A stretch of 64,000 nucleotides of DNA from Spirosoma sp. SC4-14 (GTDB taxonomy: Bacteria; Bacteroidota; Bacteroidia; Cytophagales; Spirosomataceae). The DNA is taken from the NCBI RefSeq assembly GCF_037201965.1, contig NZ_CP147518.1, positions 5,077,001 through 5,141,000 on the forward strand, in the 5' to 3' direction. The notes beneath the pieces are model-generated. The model was given only the letters and a program-made list of their open reading frames with translations. It was not told the DNA's origin and did not search any database. The translations under genes and the position numbers were made by a program. Shown piece after piece: positions 26,616 through 35,278 of the stretch; position 1 is the stretch's first letter; every line of letters starts with the position of its first letter.

Positions 26616-27647
26616 TTATGATTTTTTGTTCGGAAAAATTGGCAGGCGCCCCACCAGTCCGGCCAATCGCTTCTCGACGGGTGCGTCAGGTATGCCGAGC
26701 CAATCAGCATAGTGGTCGCCCAGAAAGAAACGCATTTCGCCCGCTATGAGGTTCCGAACGGCTTCGGGTCGCTGACTGCCTGACTGACTGGCTAGTGCCA
26801 GGCTCCCCTGTTTCGCGATGGCATCCAGTAAGGCGCGGGTTAGCCCCTGCCCCGCTTCGGAAACAGCAAACTGACGCCGGGCAATGGCGCGATCCAGCAA
26901 ATAAGCCTGACGCAGATTTTGGGGAATAAGTTCGTCGGATACGCCATTCAAAAAACCAATTACGTTGATGTGATGCAGATACGCTTCTTCTTCGGCTTCG
27001 GACGCAACAATACCAAGCTTGCGCAAACCACGAAGCACGATGTATGAAAAGGCGAGATTGGTTCCGGCCATATCTTCCTGATTAACCGGATAGCCCCACA
27101 CCATCTGCCACCGCCCGGAATGTAGCGAAAACCACCGAACGGCAGCATGAATCAAGCGAACTTTCAGGGTTCGAAAAATAGCCGTTTTCGTATTCCATTC
27201 ACGCGGGTCGTTGACCGAAAAAATCCATTCGCCTGTTTCGTGAAGCCGTCGCGCCGTATCATTTTTTATTCGTTCGGTCAGCCAGAGTACCTGAGCGCCA
27301 TTGGCTCCGAGGTAGCAATAAGGTAACGAAAAACAGCCCAGAACCAGCGCAATCTGCTGTGCGTGTTTTTGAAAGAAAGTCATCCCTTTGGCCATCTGTC
27401 TGGTATCAGCCCAGGTTGGTAGATCTGTATAGGTCTCAAAAAAATCGCGCAATACCTGTGGCCCCTGCGAATCGAACGATACCGCTTCTGGATCAGCTAG
27501 CCAGTTCATTAACGGCCGCAGCCCTTCGTGTCCTTTGGCTTCAACGATAGCCATAATAACCGCATCGGCAGGCACATCGCCCTGCTGCCGGTAGGGTTGC
27601 AGCAACTCATCCGTAAACGAACCCGGCGGCTTGATTAAGGTAGGCAT
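26616..27647 (-). CDS. MpaB/latex-clearing-type oxygenase (DUF2236 family)
   Basis: 343 residues, no signal peptide. The order of segments SYCYLGANGAQVLWLTERI-like, FRTLKVRLIHAAVRW, QEDMAGTNLAFSYIVLRGL and the C-terminal RFFLGDHYADWLG follow the DUF2236 family, which includes the mycobacterial mpaB oxidase and the heme-dependent latex clearing protein. Several His residues (for example in KVRLIHAAVRW) could bind heme. The family mark is recognised from overall pattern, so certainty is moderate; substrate unknown. It stands 15 bases upstream of mnmE on the same strand. Confidence 0.75.
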   Translation of the reverse strand: MPTLIKPPGSFTDELLQPYRQQGDVPADAVIMAIVEAKGHEGLRPLMNWLADPEAVSFDSQGPQVLRDFFETYTDLPTWADTRQMAKGMTFFQKHAQQIALVLGCFSLPYCYLGANGAQVLWLTERIKNDTARRLHETGEWIFSVNDPREWNTKTAIFRTLKVRLIHAAVRWFSLHSGRWQMVWGYPVNQEDMAGTNLAFSYIVLRGLRKLGIVASEAEEEAYLHHINVIGFLNGVSDELIPQNLRQAYLLDRAIARRQFAVSEAGQGLTRALLDAIAKQGSLALASQSGSQRPEAVRNLIAGEMRFFLGDHYADWLGIPDAPVEKRLAGLVGRLPIFPNKKS

Positions 27648-27672
27648 AATAACGTTTCTGGTCTAATTGGAC

Positions 27673-27707
27673 ATTAGTCATTGGAAAACAAGTTACTAAT
27701 GACTAAT
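27673..27707. repeat. Small inverted repeat ATTAGTCATT
   Basis: ATTAGTCATT (27673-27682) pairs with AATGACTAAT (27698-27707). The same word makes up the hairpin at 4793-4842. It lies in the leader of the MpaB-type gene. Confidence 0.5.
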
Positions 27708-27718
27708 TGTATTGAGCG

Positions 27719-27865
27719 ATAAGGTTGTTCTACAAGCCACCCTTTTTACCCCATCCCAACCCTTCCTCTGAAAACAGGCCGGGCCGACGCTTCGGAAGGG
27801 CTTGTTTGGCAGTATTCCCCTCCCCTGAAAACAGGGCAGGAGTTAGGGGTGGGGTAGAACCTTAT
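27719..27865. repeat. Imperfect intergenic inverted/direct repeat, C-rich
   Basis: ATAAGGTT...CTAC at 27719-27733 is mirrored by GTAGAACCTTAT at 27854-27865. Inside are two direct copies of a CCyCTGAAAACAGG word (near 27765 and 27824) and ACCCCATCCC/GGGGTGGGGT arms. The whole gap between the MBL and MpaB-type genes is made of this low-complexity material. I do not know its function; such elements recur between genes in Bacteroidota. Confidence 0.55.
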
Positions 27866-27910
27866 CACTCAGTACATCTAATCTCTAATGACCAATGGCT
27901 ATTGACAACT

Positions 27911-28672
27911 CTACAATCTGATTTGCAGGCCATCGAAGCCCAGCCGGATGTGCGGTGGCAGTTCTTTCTCTACTTCCCGATGCAAACCCAGTTTATGGCT
28001 GATATGCGTAAAATACGTTCGTGTAGCACCGATTCGATTGGCCAGCTCAAGAGCCTGATCCAATGTAAAATGAGAAAGATGAGGTAATCGCTGCAGGGCG
28101 TCGAGCACAAGCACTTTGGTGCCATATACCTTTTCGAGTTCGTCGTCTGCAATAAAATTAAGGTCGGTCAGGTAGGTAAAATCGCCAATTCGATAGCCAA
28201 AAACGGGCAGTTTGTGGTGCATTACCTGAATAGGCAGGATTGAAACGCCCCGAATGCTGAAGGAATCGTTCTGAATTGGAATCGGCTTGATGCGTGGAGT
28301 GCCGGGGTACTTGTGCTCGGCAAAAATATAGGCAAACTCCTGTTCTAACTGACTGAGCACCGAAGGTCGGCCATATATGGGCATATCCTGCCCCGACCGG
28401 AAGTTATATGCCCGCACTTCGTCCAGACCAGCCGTATGGTCTTTATGTTCGTGCGTAAACACAACCGCGTCTAACTGTTTGAGGTCGAGACGGAGCATCT
28501 GCTGACGAAAGTCAGGACCGGTATCGATCACTAAACTAAGGCCATCTAGCGCCACATGAACAGACGAACGTAGTCGTTTGTCGCGAAAATCCACTGACCG
28601 GCATACGTCACATTCACACCCAATCAGGGGTACCCCAGACGAGGTTCCGGTACCAAGTAGTGTGATGAGCAT
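27911..28672 (-). CDS. MBL-fold metallohydrolase (PhnP-like)
   Basis: 253 residues with the metallo-beta-lactamase fold. THEHKDHTAG (about 77-86) is the H-x-H-x-D-H zinc motif; the CECDVC near residues 19-24 gives the extra Cys zinc site typical of the PhnP/cyclic-phosphodiesterase branch; YLTDLNF and THISHKLG supply further ligands. PhnP opens ribose cyclic phosphate, but this branch also includes other small-molecule phosphodiesterases, so the reaction is open. The start is one base beside the intergenic repeat at 28673-28753, which separates it from a response regulator gene on the same strand. Confidence 0.88.
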   Translation of the reverse strand: MLITLLGTGTSSGVPLIGCECDVCRSVDFRDKRLRSSVHVALDGLSLVIDTGPDFRQQMLRLDLKQLDAVVFTHEHKDHTAGLDEVRAYNFRSGQDMPIYGRPSVLSQLEQEFAYIFAEHKYPGTPRIKPIPIQNDSFSIRGVSILPIQVMHHKLPVFGYRIGDFTYLTDLNFIADDELEKVYGTKVLVLDALQRLPHLSHFTLDQALELANRIGATRTYFTHISHKLGLHREVEKELPPHIRLGFDGLQIRL

Positions 28673-28755
28673 AATTAGTGAATGAGCGAATGAGCGAATT
28701 AGTGAATGTTTTTTTAGCCTATTCGCTCATTCACTAATTCGCTCATTCACTAATT
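28673..28755. repeat. Iterated-word inverted repeat filling an intergenic gap
   Basis: AATTAGTGAATGAGCGAAT (28673-28691) can pair with either of two exact inverted copies at 28721-28739 and 28737-28755. The element occupies the whole gap between the response regulator stop and the MBL start, so it is in the shared transcript if they are co-transcribed. A T7 run lies in its centre (28709-28715). Confidence 0.7.
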
Positions 28756-29134
28756 ATTTATCTGTAAGCTGATTAACCACTTCTACCAGCCGATCGAAGT
28801 TTAGTGGTTTCACCAGCACATCGTTGAAACCGGCAGTTTTGAATTCTTCTTCCGTATAGTTTTTAGCGTTACCCGTGATGGCCACAATAGGTACGTTCGC
28901 TTTGGTTTGATCGGAAAGCGCCCGAACACGACGAACACATTCCATACCGTCCATAACGGGCATGTTAATATCGAGCAAGAGGATACTGAAATCTTCTTTC
29001 TCCAGTATTTGCAATACCTGTTCACCGTTCTTAACAGCGGTAATGTCGTAGTGTTGAAACTCAAGGATTTTACGGGCCAGATTCTGGATAACGGAGCTAT
29101 CTTCTGCAATCAGGACGCGTTTGGAAGCTGACAT
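28754..29134 (-). CDS. Single-domain response regulator (REC)
   Basis: 126 residues forming one receiver domain: VLIAEDSSVIQNLARKIL (acidic ED), phospho-acceptor in LLLDINMPVMDG, Thr/Ser in AITGNA, Lys in VKPLNF. No output domain. It lies about 840 bases from the hybrid kinase at 29976-33680 with the hypothetical gene at 29470 between them, so it may be a target of that kinase's Hpt domain. Its 3-prime end reaches the repeat at 28673-28755. Confidence 0.93.
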   Translation of the reverse strand: MSASKRVLIAEDSSVIQNLARKILEFQHYDITAVKNGEQVLQILEKEDFSILLLDINMPVMDGMECVRRVRALSDQTKANVPIVAITGNAKNYTEEEFKTAGFNDVLVKPLNFDRLVEVVNQLTDK

Positions 29135-29469
29135 AGGGCTTGGAGTCGTATTACGTTTATGGTGGTGAAATTAGCATATTATCTGCAAACGAAAAAAATG
29201 CCTTTTCGCCTTAAAAGCTATAACTAGTCGGATTTTGTTAAACAGTATCACCTGTTTAGCAGTCCAAAGGCTCATTTTCGCTAAAAAAAATACAGAAACA
29301 TAACACAACAATCCAACTTTATTCGTAAGTTTATTATCCCAATCCACTTGCTTCGTTCGGTTGTGCTCTTCGTTCTGTTGGCAGCTAAACACTAGCTAAC
29401 GGTCTATTGTCTCCCTATCCGCACCCAGTCGATCCATCGTTTTATTCACTTTTTATTCTGCTTTGAATT
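29135..29469. other. AT-rich intergenic region
   Basis: About 335 bases. It contains an imperfect hairpin GTTAAACAG...CTGTTTAGC around 29237-29261. No reading frame of note. Confidence 0.5.
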
Positions 29470-29907
29470 ATGAAACTGACTGGACCCGATGGCACCTTCG
29501 AGTTAAACATTCTGGATTATGAATGTAGCGACTCACCTTATTTTATGGATCGCAATTGGCTGATCGTTAGTGTAAAAACACGTTACGATAATCATGATTA
29601 TGTTCGAACGGCGTCAATTCTGTCGACCTGGGAAGTTGAACTACTGCATAAATGGATGAAATCCATAATCGATGATCATGAACTGTGTCCGAAATTAACA
29701 TTCGTTGATCCGGCATTAGGTTTTAGCAATGCATCCCGAGGTCATAACGACTACCGATTACGCATTAAACTAAGCTCCGATGCCTTACCAAACTGGAAGC
29801 GCGATCGCACTCCCTTTTATTTGGGAGTTTCGCCCGATAAAATTGAATTACAACGAGCTATTCAGGATCTGGCAAAACAGCTCCAGCACTTCCCCATCCG
29901 GGAATAA
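29470..29907 (+). CDS. Small cytosolic protein, possibly WapI-like immunity family
   Basis: 145 residues, no signal peptide. The N-terminus MKLTGPDGTFELNILDYE, the central WLIVSVKTRYDNHDYVRTASILSTWEVELLHKWM and the C-terminal FYLGVSPDKIELQRAIQDLAKQL resemble small proteins annotated as WapI-family immunity proteins; I recall the pattern but cannot confirm it. No toxin gene is adjacent; the neighbours are a kinase and a response regulator. If not an immunity protein it is an orphan of unknown role. Confidence 0.8.
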   Translation: MKLTGPDGTFELNILDYECSDSPYFMDRNWLIVSVKTRYDNHDYVRTASILSTWEVELLHKWMKSIIDDHELCPKLTFVDPALGFSNASRGHNDYRLRIKLSSDALPNWKRDRTPFYLGVSPDKIELQRAIQDLAKQLQHFPIRE

Positions 29908-29910
29908 GTA

Positions 29911-29972
29911 TTCGGGTTATGATTGCTCCGCAGTTGTAAGGTGCCAACAGACGGAGCAATCATAAACCTGAA
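29911..29972. terminator. Bidirectional terminator hairpin
   Basis: TTCGGGTTATGATTGCTCCG (29911-29930) pairs with 29952-29972 apart from one bulge and one mismatch. It sits between the convergent 29470-29907 gene and the hybrid kinase gene. Confidence 0.7.
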
Positions 29973-29975
29973 AGC

Positions 29976-32900
29976 TTACTTCCTCAATTCAGCTAAAAAC
30001 ACGTTAAACTCCTGCTCCAGAGCCTGCAACGCATCGGCCAAACCACTGGTATCATTTACTTTGAGTTTACCCTCGGCAGTTCGTGAAATATCGGCCACAC
30101 GCGCTATACCAATGGTTCCGGCACTGCCTTTCAAGGTGTGCAGATTGCTTTTCACCGTCGGAATATCGCCCAGCGCATACGCATCGACCGCTCCTTTGAC
30201 CAGATCGGTTGCTTCGACAACGAACTCCTCCATAATACTATCGACCAGTTCCTGACCGCCAATGTCGCGAAGTTGCACTACAATTTCGTCGTCAATTATG
30301 GGCAGAGACGGCTCGGTCATAATAACCACTGGCGCCGGTAATTTGGGCACTGTATCCTGCTTTTTTGCCCGATTGGCATCCGCAATTTCTTTTACTTTGG
30401 CAATCAGGCTTTGTGCCCGAATGGGTTTGGCAATATAATCGTCCAGCCCCTGACTGATAAATCGTTCCCGATCTTCGCGCATGGAGTAGGCTGTCATGGC
30501 AACAACTGTTGGGAGCGTGTTACCAAATTTTTCGCGCAGATGGCGGGTCGTTTCCACGCCATCCATGTCGGGCATCTGAATGTCCATAAAAATGACATCA
30601 AAGCCGGTGAATTCGCCTTTCGCTTTTTGCTCACTGGCTTTTTCCACTTCACCAATGGCAGCCGGTCCACTATCGGCAGTGGTTACAACACAACCTGCCT
30701 TACGCAGAATTTCGCTGGCTACCTTACGGTTTACGGCATTATCGTCGACAAGTAATACCGTAGGGTGATAATCGCTGAAGAAATTCGCCAGAACAATTTC
30801 GGCTACTTCGGTCGTTTGGGTAGTGGGACTAATGGCTGTTTCTTTCAGCTCGATCGTAAACCAGAAGGTACTACCCGATCCAACAACCGATTCTACTCCC
30901 ACTTCGCCCTTCATCAGGTGCGCCAGTTCTTTCGAAATAGCCAGCCCTAGCCCGGTTCCACCAAACGACTTCCGCGACGATGTATCGACCTGGCTGAATG
31001 AGTTAAAGAGCAGATTAATATTTTCCGGCGAAATACCAATGCCCGAATCACGTACTTCAATGCGCATTCGGTTAAATTTACCCCGTTTGCTGAGTAGCGA
31101 AGCTTCGACATGAACGGTACCGTTCTCGGTAAATTTGATCGCATTCGAGGTAAGGTTCGACAGAATCTGGAGCAGACGCGTCTGGTCGGCAATCACAAAC
31201 GTGGGCAAATCGGGACCGATGTGGTAGGTAAGCTGGTTATTCTTGGAGTTGGCCTGCTGCCCAAACAAGGCGATAAGCTTCTCAAATATCTCCTTAAATG
31301 CCACTGGCGACTCGTGGAGCGCCATTTTGCCAGCCTCAATTTTCGAAAGATCAAGAATATCGTTCAAAATATTGAGCAGCGTTTCCGACGAGCGCTTAAT
31401 TGTTTTGACGTAGCTGCGCTGTTCTTCGTCCAGGCTGGTGTCGTTCAGCAGATCGATCATACCGATTACCCCGTTCATGGGTGTTCGGATCTCGTGGCTC
31501 ATATTGGCCAGAAAACGCTCTTTCACTTTCAGCGACCGTTCGGCCTCGTCGCGGGCTTTTACCAACTCAGCGGCCTGCCGTTTCAGTTCGGTAATATCGC
31601 GGGCCAGCACAGCTACCACCGAGTAGTCGCCCTGCTCGTCTTTCAATAACAGCATGTTGAACATAAACTGCCGCTCGGTGCCGTCTTTCCGGCGCATACT
31701 CACCTCAAAGTTGCGCAGGCTATGCGTCCGGCCCAGCTTAAACATAGCCCGGTGAATTACACTCTTGTCGATAATAAACTGCATGGCATCCTGGCCCAGC
31801 ACTTCGTCGGGTGTGTAGCCCATGCGTTTATACACCGACGGACTCACCATGGTGATTCGGCCTTTCCGATCTACACGCACGTAGATGTCCTGTAGGTTTT
31901 CGAATATTCCCCGGAATTTCTCTTCGCTCTGCTGGGTAGCCAGTTCGGCACGTTTCCGATTGGTGATGTCGCGGGCAATTCCAGACACTTCTTCGATGAC
32001 CCCACCAGCCAGCAAAATCGGGTTAAGGTGAAATTCGAGATAGGTTTCGCCCCGTGCCGTTTCGAAATGCATTTCAAAGTTTTGCGGAAAGCCCCGGAAA
32101 GCCTGGCGGTATTTTTCTTCCAGCAGTTTCCGGTTTTCTTCGCCAATCATCCGCCAGCCAAGCTTTGGCGCACTGGCCTGCAGGGTCGGACTCATGTCTA
32201 ACTGATACTCGATCAGGCGCGTATAATTTTTATTGAACGACGTAAGCTGTAATGCTTTGTTGACCGACCAGATCAGATAGGTACTGCTATCGAAAATTGC
32301 ATTAAGCCGGGCATTCTGTTTATCGAGAGCAGCCTCCGATTGCTTCCGTGCAATGGCCAGTGCTACCTGTCCCGAAATAAATTCGAGCAGTTCCAGATCG
32401 CGCGGTCTGTATGTTTGCGGATCGTCGTATGATTTTACGCCAATAATTCCCGTAATCTCGTCGCCAATCCGAAGCGGGGCAGTCAGCATAACCTGCGGCT
32501 GCAACTGACCATACAGATCTATTTTATGCTCATCGGCCAGATGCCGGATGTCTTTCTCATATAAAAACAGCGGCTTATTGGCCCGAATGGTATATTCAGT
32601 TAGCCCATTTCCCAACTTACGTTTGGTAAACCGCATATTGCCCCCAAAATATTCATCGACATAGTAGGGAAACGACAGATACGTTTTGCTGGAATCGTAG
32701 AGCGCAATGAAGAAATTACGGGCATCGATAATATTGCCCAACTCCTCATGAATTTTCTGATAAAACTCATCCAGATTGGGTGTGTTGATGGTCCAGTTGG
32801 CAATGCTATAATAAAGTTTCTGCGATTTTTCGGCACGGATTCGCCCGGTTGTGTCGTGCAGAATACAGCGAAAAGCCGTTGGCCGACCGTTGTCGAAACG

Positions 32901-33680
32901 GCAGTTTACGCTTCCCGACAGAAAAATGGTTTTGCCCGCTTTACTCCGAAAAACGGTTTCGACATAGGGGAGTCGATCGCCCTCCTGAATGCGTTGTAGC
33001 ATTGCCAGCGTGCTGTCGGCATAGTCAGGATGAAGAATGTCCCGCAGGTTCAGGGCTGCAATCTCATCGGAACCATACCCGAGTATTTCGCGCCAGGCCC
33101 GATTCACGAAAATAAACTTACCGTCGAGGGTTAGTAGTTGAATCAGATCGGAGGTGTTATCGACCAGATCCTGAAGTTGCGCGTTAGTATTCGATAGGGC
33201 CGATGCTACGCGCCGTTTGTTGGTAACGTCTTCGCCAATTAGCGTAAACGACGACACCTCGCCACGATCAGTACCCTCTTCGGGCGGATTGAGGATAAAT
33301 GAATTGAGCCGAACATTCCGAACAGCTCCGCTGCGGGCCAGCAGACTAATTTCTTTTTGTTCGGGAGTAGTTCGTTTCTGAATTGCTTCGTCAAACTCCA
33401 TTTCAAGCCGCGCCCGATCGGCGGCCGGAATAAAAATGTCGAAGAAGTTCCCTCCCACAATGTCAGACGGTTGCCAGGCCGTGACCCTATAGGTATAGGG
33501 GTTAACGTAGCTCAGTGTGCCATCGCGTTCAACGGTTACGCCAATCATATTCAATTGATCGAGCGTTTGCCGAACATCGGCATTGGCACCCGGATCGGTC
33601 AGTGTTGCGCCATCGCGTTCCTGTTGAAGCCGTTCCAGTTCGGCTACTAATTCATCTTTCGTTTTTGCAGACCAGTGCAT
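29976..33680 (-). CDS. Hybrid sensor histidine kinase with PAS, GAF, REC and Hpt domains
   Basis: 1234 residues with no transmembrane segment seen, so probably cytosolic sensing. In order: PAS about 55-150, PAS about 165-285, GAF about 290-460, PAS about 465-590 and about 600-715, HisKA with the H-box HEIRTPMNG near 730, HATPase with N-box NAIKF, DSGIGIS and GTGLGLAIS (about 790-930), REC with DDN and Asp in VIFMDIQMPDMDG near 1035, and a C-terminal Hpt with HTLKG near 1183. The layout allows His-Asp-His phosphorelay in one chain to an external receiver; the REC gene 29134-28754 is a candidate. Start ATG at 33680. Confidence 0.95.
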   Translation of the reverse strand: MHWSAKTKDELVAELERLQQERDGATLTDPGANADVRQTLDQLNMIGVTVERDGTLSYVNPYTYRVTAWQPSDIVGGNFFDIFIPAADRARLEMEFDEAIQKRTTPEQKEISLLARSGAVRNVRLNSFILNPPEEGTDRGEVSSFTLIGEDVTNKRRVASALSNTNAQLQDLVDNTSDLIQLLTLDGKFIFVNRAWREILGYGSDEIAALNLRDILHPDYADSTLAMLQRIQEGDRLPYVETVFRSKAGKTIFLSGSVNCRFDNGRPTAFRCILHDTTGRIRAEKSQKLYYSIANWTINTPNLDEFYQKIHEELGNIIDARNFFIALYDSSKTYLSFPYYVDEYFGGNMRFTKRKLGNGLTEYTIRANKPLFLYEKDIRHLADEHKIDLYGQLQPQVMLTAPLRIGDEITGIIGVKSYDDPQTYRPRDLELLEFISGQVALAIARKQSEAALDKQNARLNAIFDSSTYLIWSVNKALQLTSFNKNYTRLIEYQLDMSPTLQASAPKLGWRMIGEENRKLLEEKYRQAFRGFPQNFEMHFETARGETYLEFHLNPILLAGGVIEEVSGIARDITNRKRAELATQQSEEKFRGIFENLQDIYVRVDRKGRITMVSPSVYKRMGYTPDEVLGQDAMQFIIDKSVIHRAMFKLGRTHSLRNFEVSMRRKDGTERQFMFNMLLLKDEQGDYSVVAVLARDITELKRQAAELVKARDEAERSLKVKERFLANMSHEIRTPMNGVIGMIDLLNDTSLDEEQRSYVKTIKRSSETLLNILNDILDLSKIEAGKMALHESPVAFKEIFEKLIALFGQQANSKNNQLTYHIGPDLPTFVIADQTRLLQILSNLTSNAIKFTENGTVHVEASLLSKRGKFNRMRIEVRDSGIGISPENINLLFNSFSQVDTSSRKSFGGTGLGLAISKELAHLMKGEVGVESVVGSGSTFWFTIELKETAISPTTQTTEVAEIVLANFFSDYHPTVLLVDDNAVNRKVASEILRKAGCVVTTADSGPAAIGEVEKASEQKAKGEFTGFDVIFMDIQMPDMDGVETTRHLREKFGNTLPTVVAMTAYSMREDRERFISQGLDDYIAKPIRAQSLIAKVKEIADANRAKKQDTVPKLPAPVVIMTEPSLPIIDDEIVVQLRDIGGQELVDSIMEEFVVEATDLVKGAVDAYALGDIPTVKSNLHTLKGSAGTIGIARVADISRTAEGKLKVNDTSGLADALQALEQEFNVFLAELRK

Positions 33681-33968
33681 ACTATAAAGTCGGTGAGTGG
33701 ATCGCTATGATCGGTGATAGGAATCGGATGTTGTTGGTGTTGTGCATTACTTTTGCCAGGCAGGATCGTCTGCTAAACGGTAGCGCTTATGCATACGTTG
33801 GGTCAGGTTTGCGAACATAATGAGTTATGTACTTTCCTACTCTTTAAATTTAAATAATTTATTGATTTCCGACAAAGTTGGCTTATGTATCTGTTGGCGC
33901 AATTTATTAGCTGAACGATAATCCATTCCCATAATATTGCGTAATTTGCCCGGATTCCTTTGAAGTCT

Positions 33969-34304
33969 ATGCTAAAACGGTCTATTTTCGGAGTACTTCT
34001 GATTGCCTTAACAGGTTGTGAACCCTTTGATTTACAACGCAAAAACTTTCCGGTATGTGCCAAACCATCGGCAAGTATCGGCTTCACATCCGACCAATTA
34101 GATGTCACCTTTTTTCTGGAAAATCCACAGGGCGACATCGGCGCTGTTGGCTGGGATGCCGGTGACGGCAAAGGAAAAAGCCGGGTTGGCACGCGCGTAA
34201 CCTACAATTATGAAAAAGCCGGTACTTATACCGTTACGCTCGCTATTGCCAATACCTGCGACGATACGTTTACCACCACCCGCCAAATAACTGTCAGTAA
34301 CTGA
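33969..34304 (+). CDS. PKD-domain lipoprotein
   Basis: 111 residues from the ATG at 33969; a TTG at 33960 is also in frame. MLKRSIFGVLLIALTGC is a clear lipoprotein signal. Residues about 30-111 (WDAGDGKGKSRVGTRVTYNYEKAGTYTVTLAIANTC) form one PKD-like beta-sandwich. The gene is the first of three closely spaced plus-strand genes (gaps 6 and 11 bases) that converge on the tubulin/actin-like operon. It probably binds a surface partner; function unknown. Confidence 0.85.
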   Translation: MLKRSIFGVLLIALTGCEPFDLQRKNFPVCAKPSASIGFTSDQLDVTFFLENPQGDIGAVGWDAGDGKGKSRVGTRVTYNYEKAGTYTVTLAIANTCDDTFTTTRQITVSN

Positions 34305-34310
34305 TTCATC

Positions 34311-35267
34311 ATGCGTCTGTTCCTCGTCTTTCTCGTTGCTGTTTTGTTCCGTTTATCCGGTTTCGGGCAGGATCGCGTTCGTAATATCCGTATGTATGCC
34401 CTCGATTCGGCACAACTGGAAATCCGCTACGATCTCATTCAGGCCCGCCCAGGCGACTCCATCTATTTCGATGTGCGCAGTCGGCTTCGTGGCCCGCTTC
34501 GTGTTCTGCCCGAGTTTGTCCGGGGCGACATTGGAACGCGGATCGTTGCAGGTTCCGACCGACGGATCATCTGGAATGCTCTTGCCAACGGCTACCCGCT
34601 GAATGAAGAAATTCAGGTTATTATCCGGGTTAAAACCGGAGCTATATCGGCGGCACCGGTAGCCAGTGCGCCAGCCGATTCTCAGCCGGTATCGATACCC
34701 AGCAAACCGGCCCCTACAGAACCGGTCACCAAAACGGAACCAATCCAACCAGAACGTCCGGCCACAGAGCCTGCCAGTCGGCCCGAAACGCAACCCTCGG
34801 TTTCGGAGCCACTCTCCAGCCAGCCAGGGGCTGCTATCAGAGATCGCTATGCCGGACCAGCCTGGGCCCTGCTGTCGGCTGTAGCGCCGGGAGTCGGCAA
34901 TATTTTTGTTCAATGGCCTAAGCCCAAAATAGGTCTGCGCCCCCTGCTAGCCGTAGGTTGCTATGGCTTAGTAGCTTACGGCCTTATGGAGCAAAAAAAA
35001 GCTCAGGACGATTTTGCTGTCTATGAGCAACAGAAAAATGCGACAGAAGCCGAATCTTACTACACGAGTGCCAACGATCATCACCATCGCTATTTTCTGG
35101 CAACCCGTGGAGCAATGGTTGTAGCAGCCGCTGATGTGGTACTGACATTTTTAAAAGGATTACGAAACAACCAGCTTCGAAAAGAAGCCCACCGAATTCA
35201 GTCGTTTACGGTGCACCCAGGCCTTCAGGCTGGCCAGCCTACTGCTGTTATTCGATATACATTCTAA
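34311..35267 (+). CDS. Exported protein with C-terminal membrane segments and Pro-rich linker
   Basis: 318 residues. Signal peptide about 1-20 (ending GFGQ). Residues 21-118 are a beta domain ending RRIIWNALANGYPLNEEIQVIIRVK, which recurs in Bacteroidota surface proteins. A Pro/Thr/Glu/Ser-rich linker (about 118-180) is followed by hydrophobic segments about 186-225 and 270-290, so the C-terminus sits in a membrane. It is six bases after the PKD lipoprotein gene and 11 before the next gene. I do not know its function; it may span the inner membrane to link to the envelope. Confidence 0.78.
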   Translation: MRLFLVFLVAVLFRLSGFGQDRVRNIRMYALDSAQLEIRYDLIQARPGDSIYFDVRSRLRGPLRVLPEFVRGDIGTRIVAGSDRRIIWNALANGYPLNEEIQVIIRVKTGAISAAPVASAPADSQPVSIPSKPAPTEPVTKTEPIQPERPATEPASRPETQPSVSEPLSSQPGAAIRDRYAGPAWALLSAVAPGVGNIFVQWPKPKIGLRPLLAVGCYGLVAYGLMEQKKAQDDFAVYEQQKNATEAESYYTSANDHHHRYFLATRGAMVVAAADVVLTFLKGLRNNQLRKEAHRIQSFTVHPGLQAGQPTAVIRYTF

Positions 35268-35278
35268 CAGAAATTGGT

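Noticed and set aside
31110..31649. Plus-strand reading frame inside the hybrid kinase
   Set aside because: Antisense to the HisKA/PAS region, no recognisable domain.
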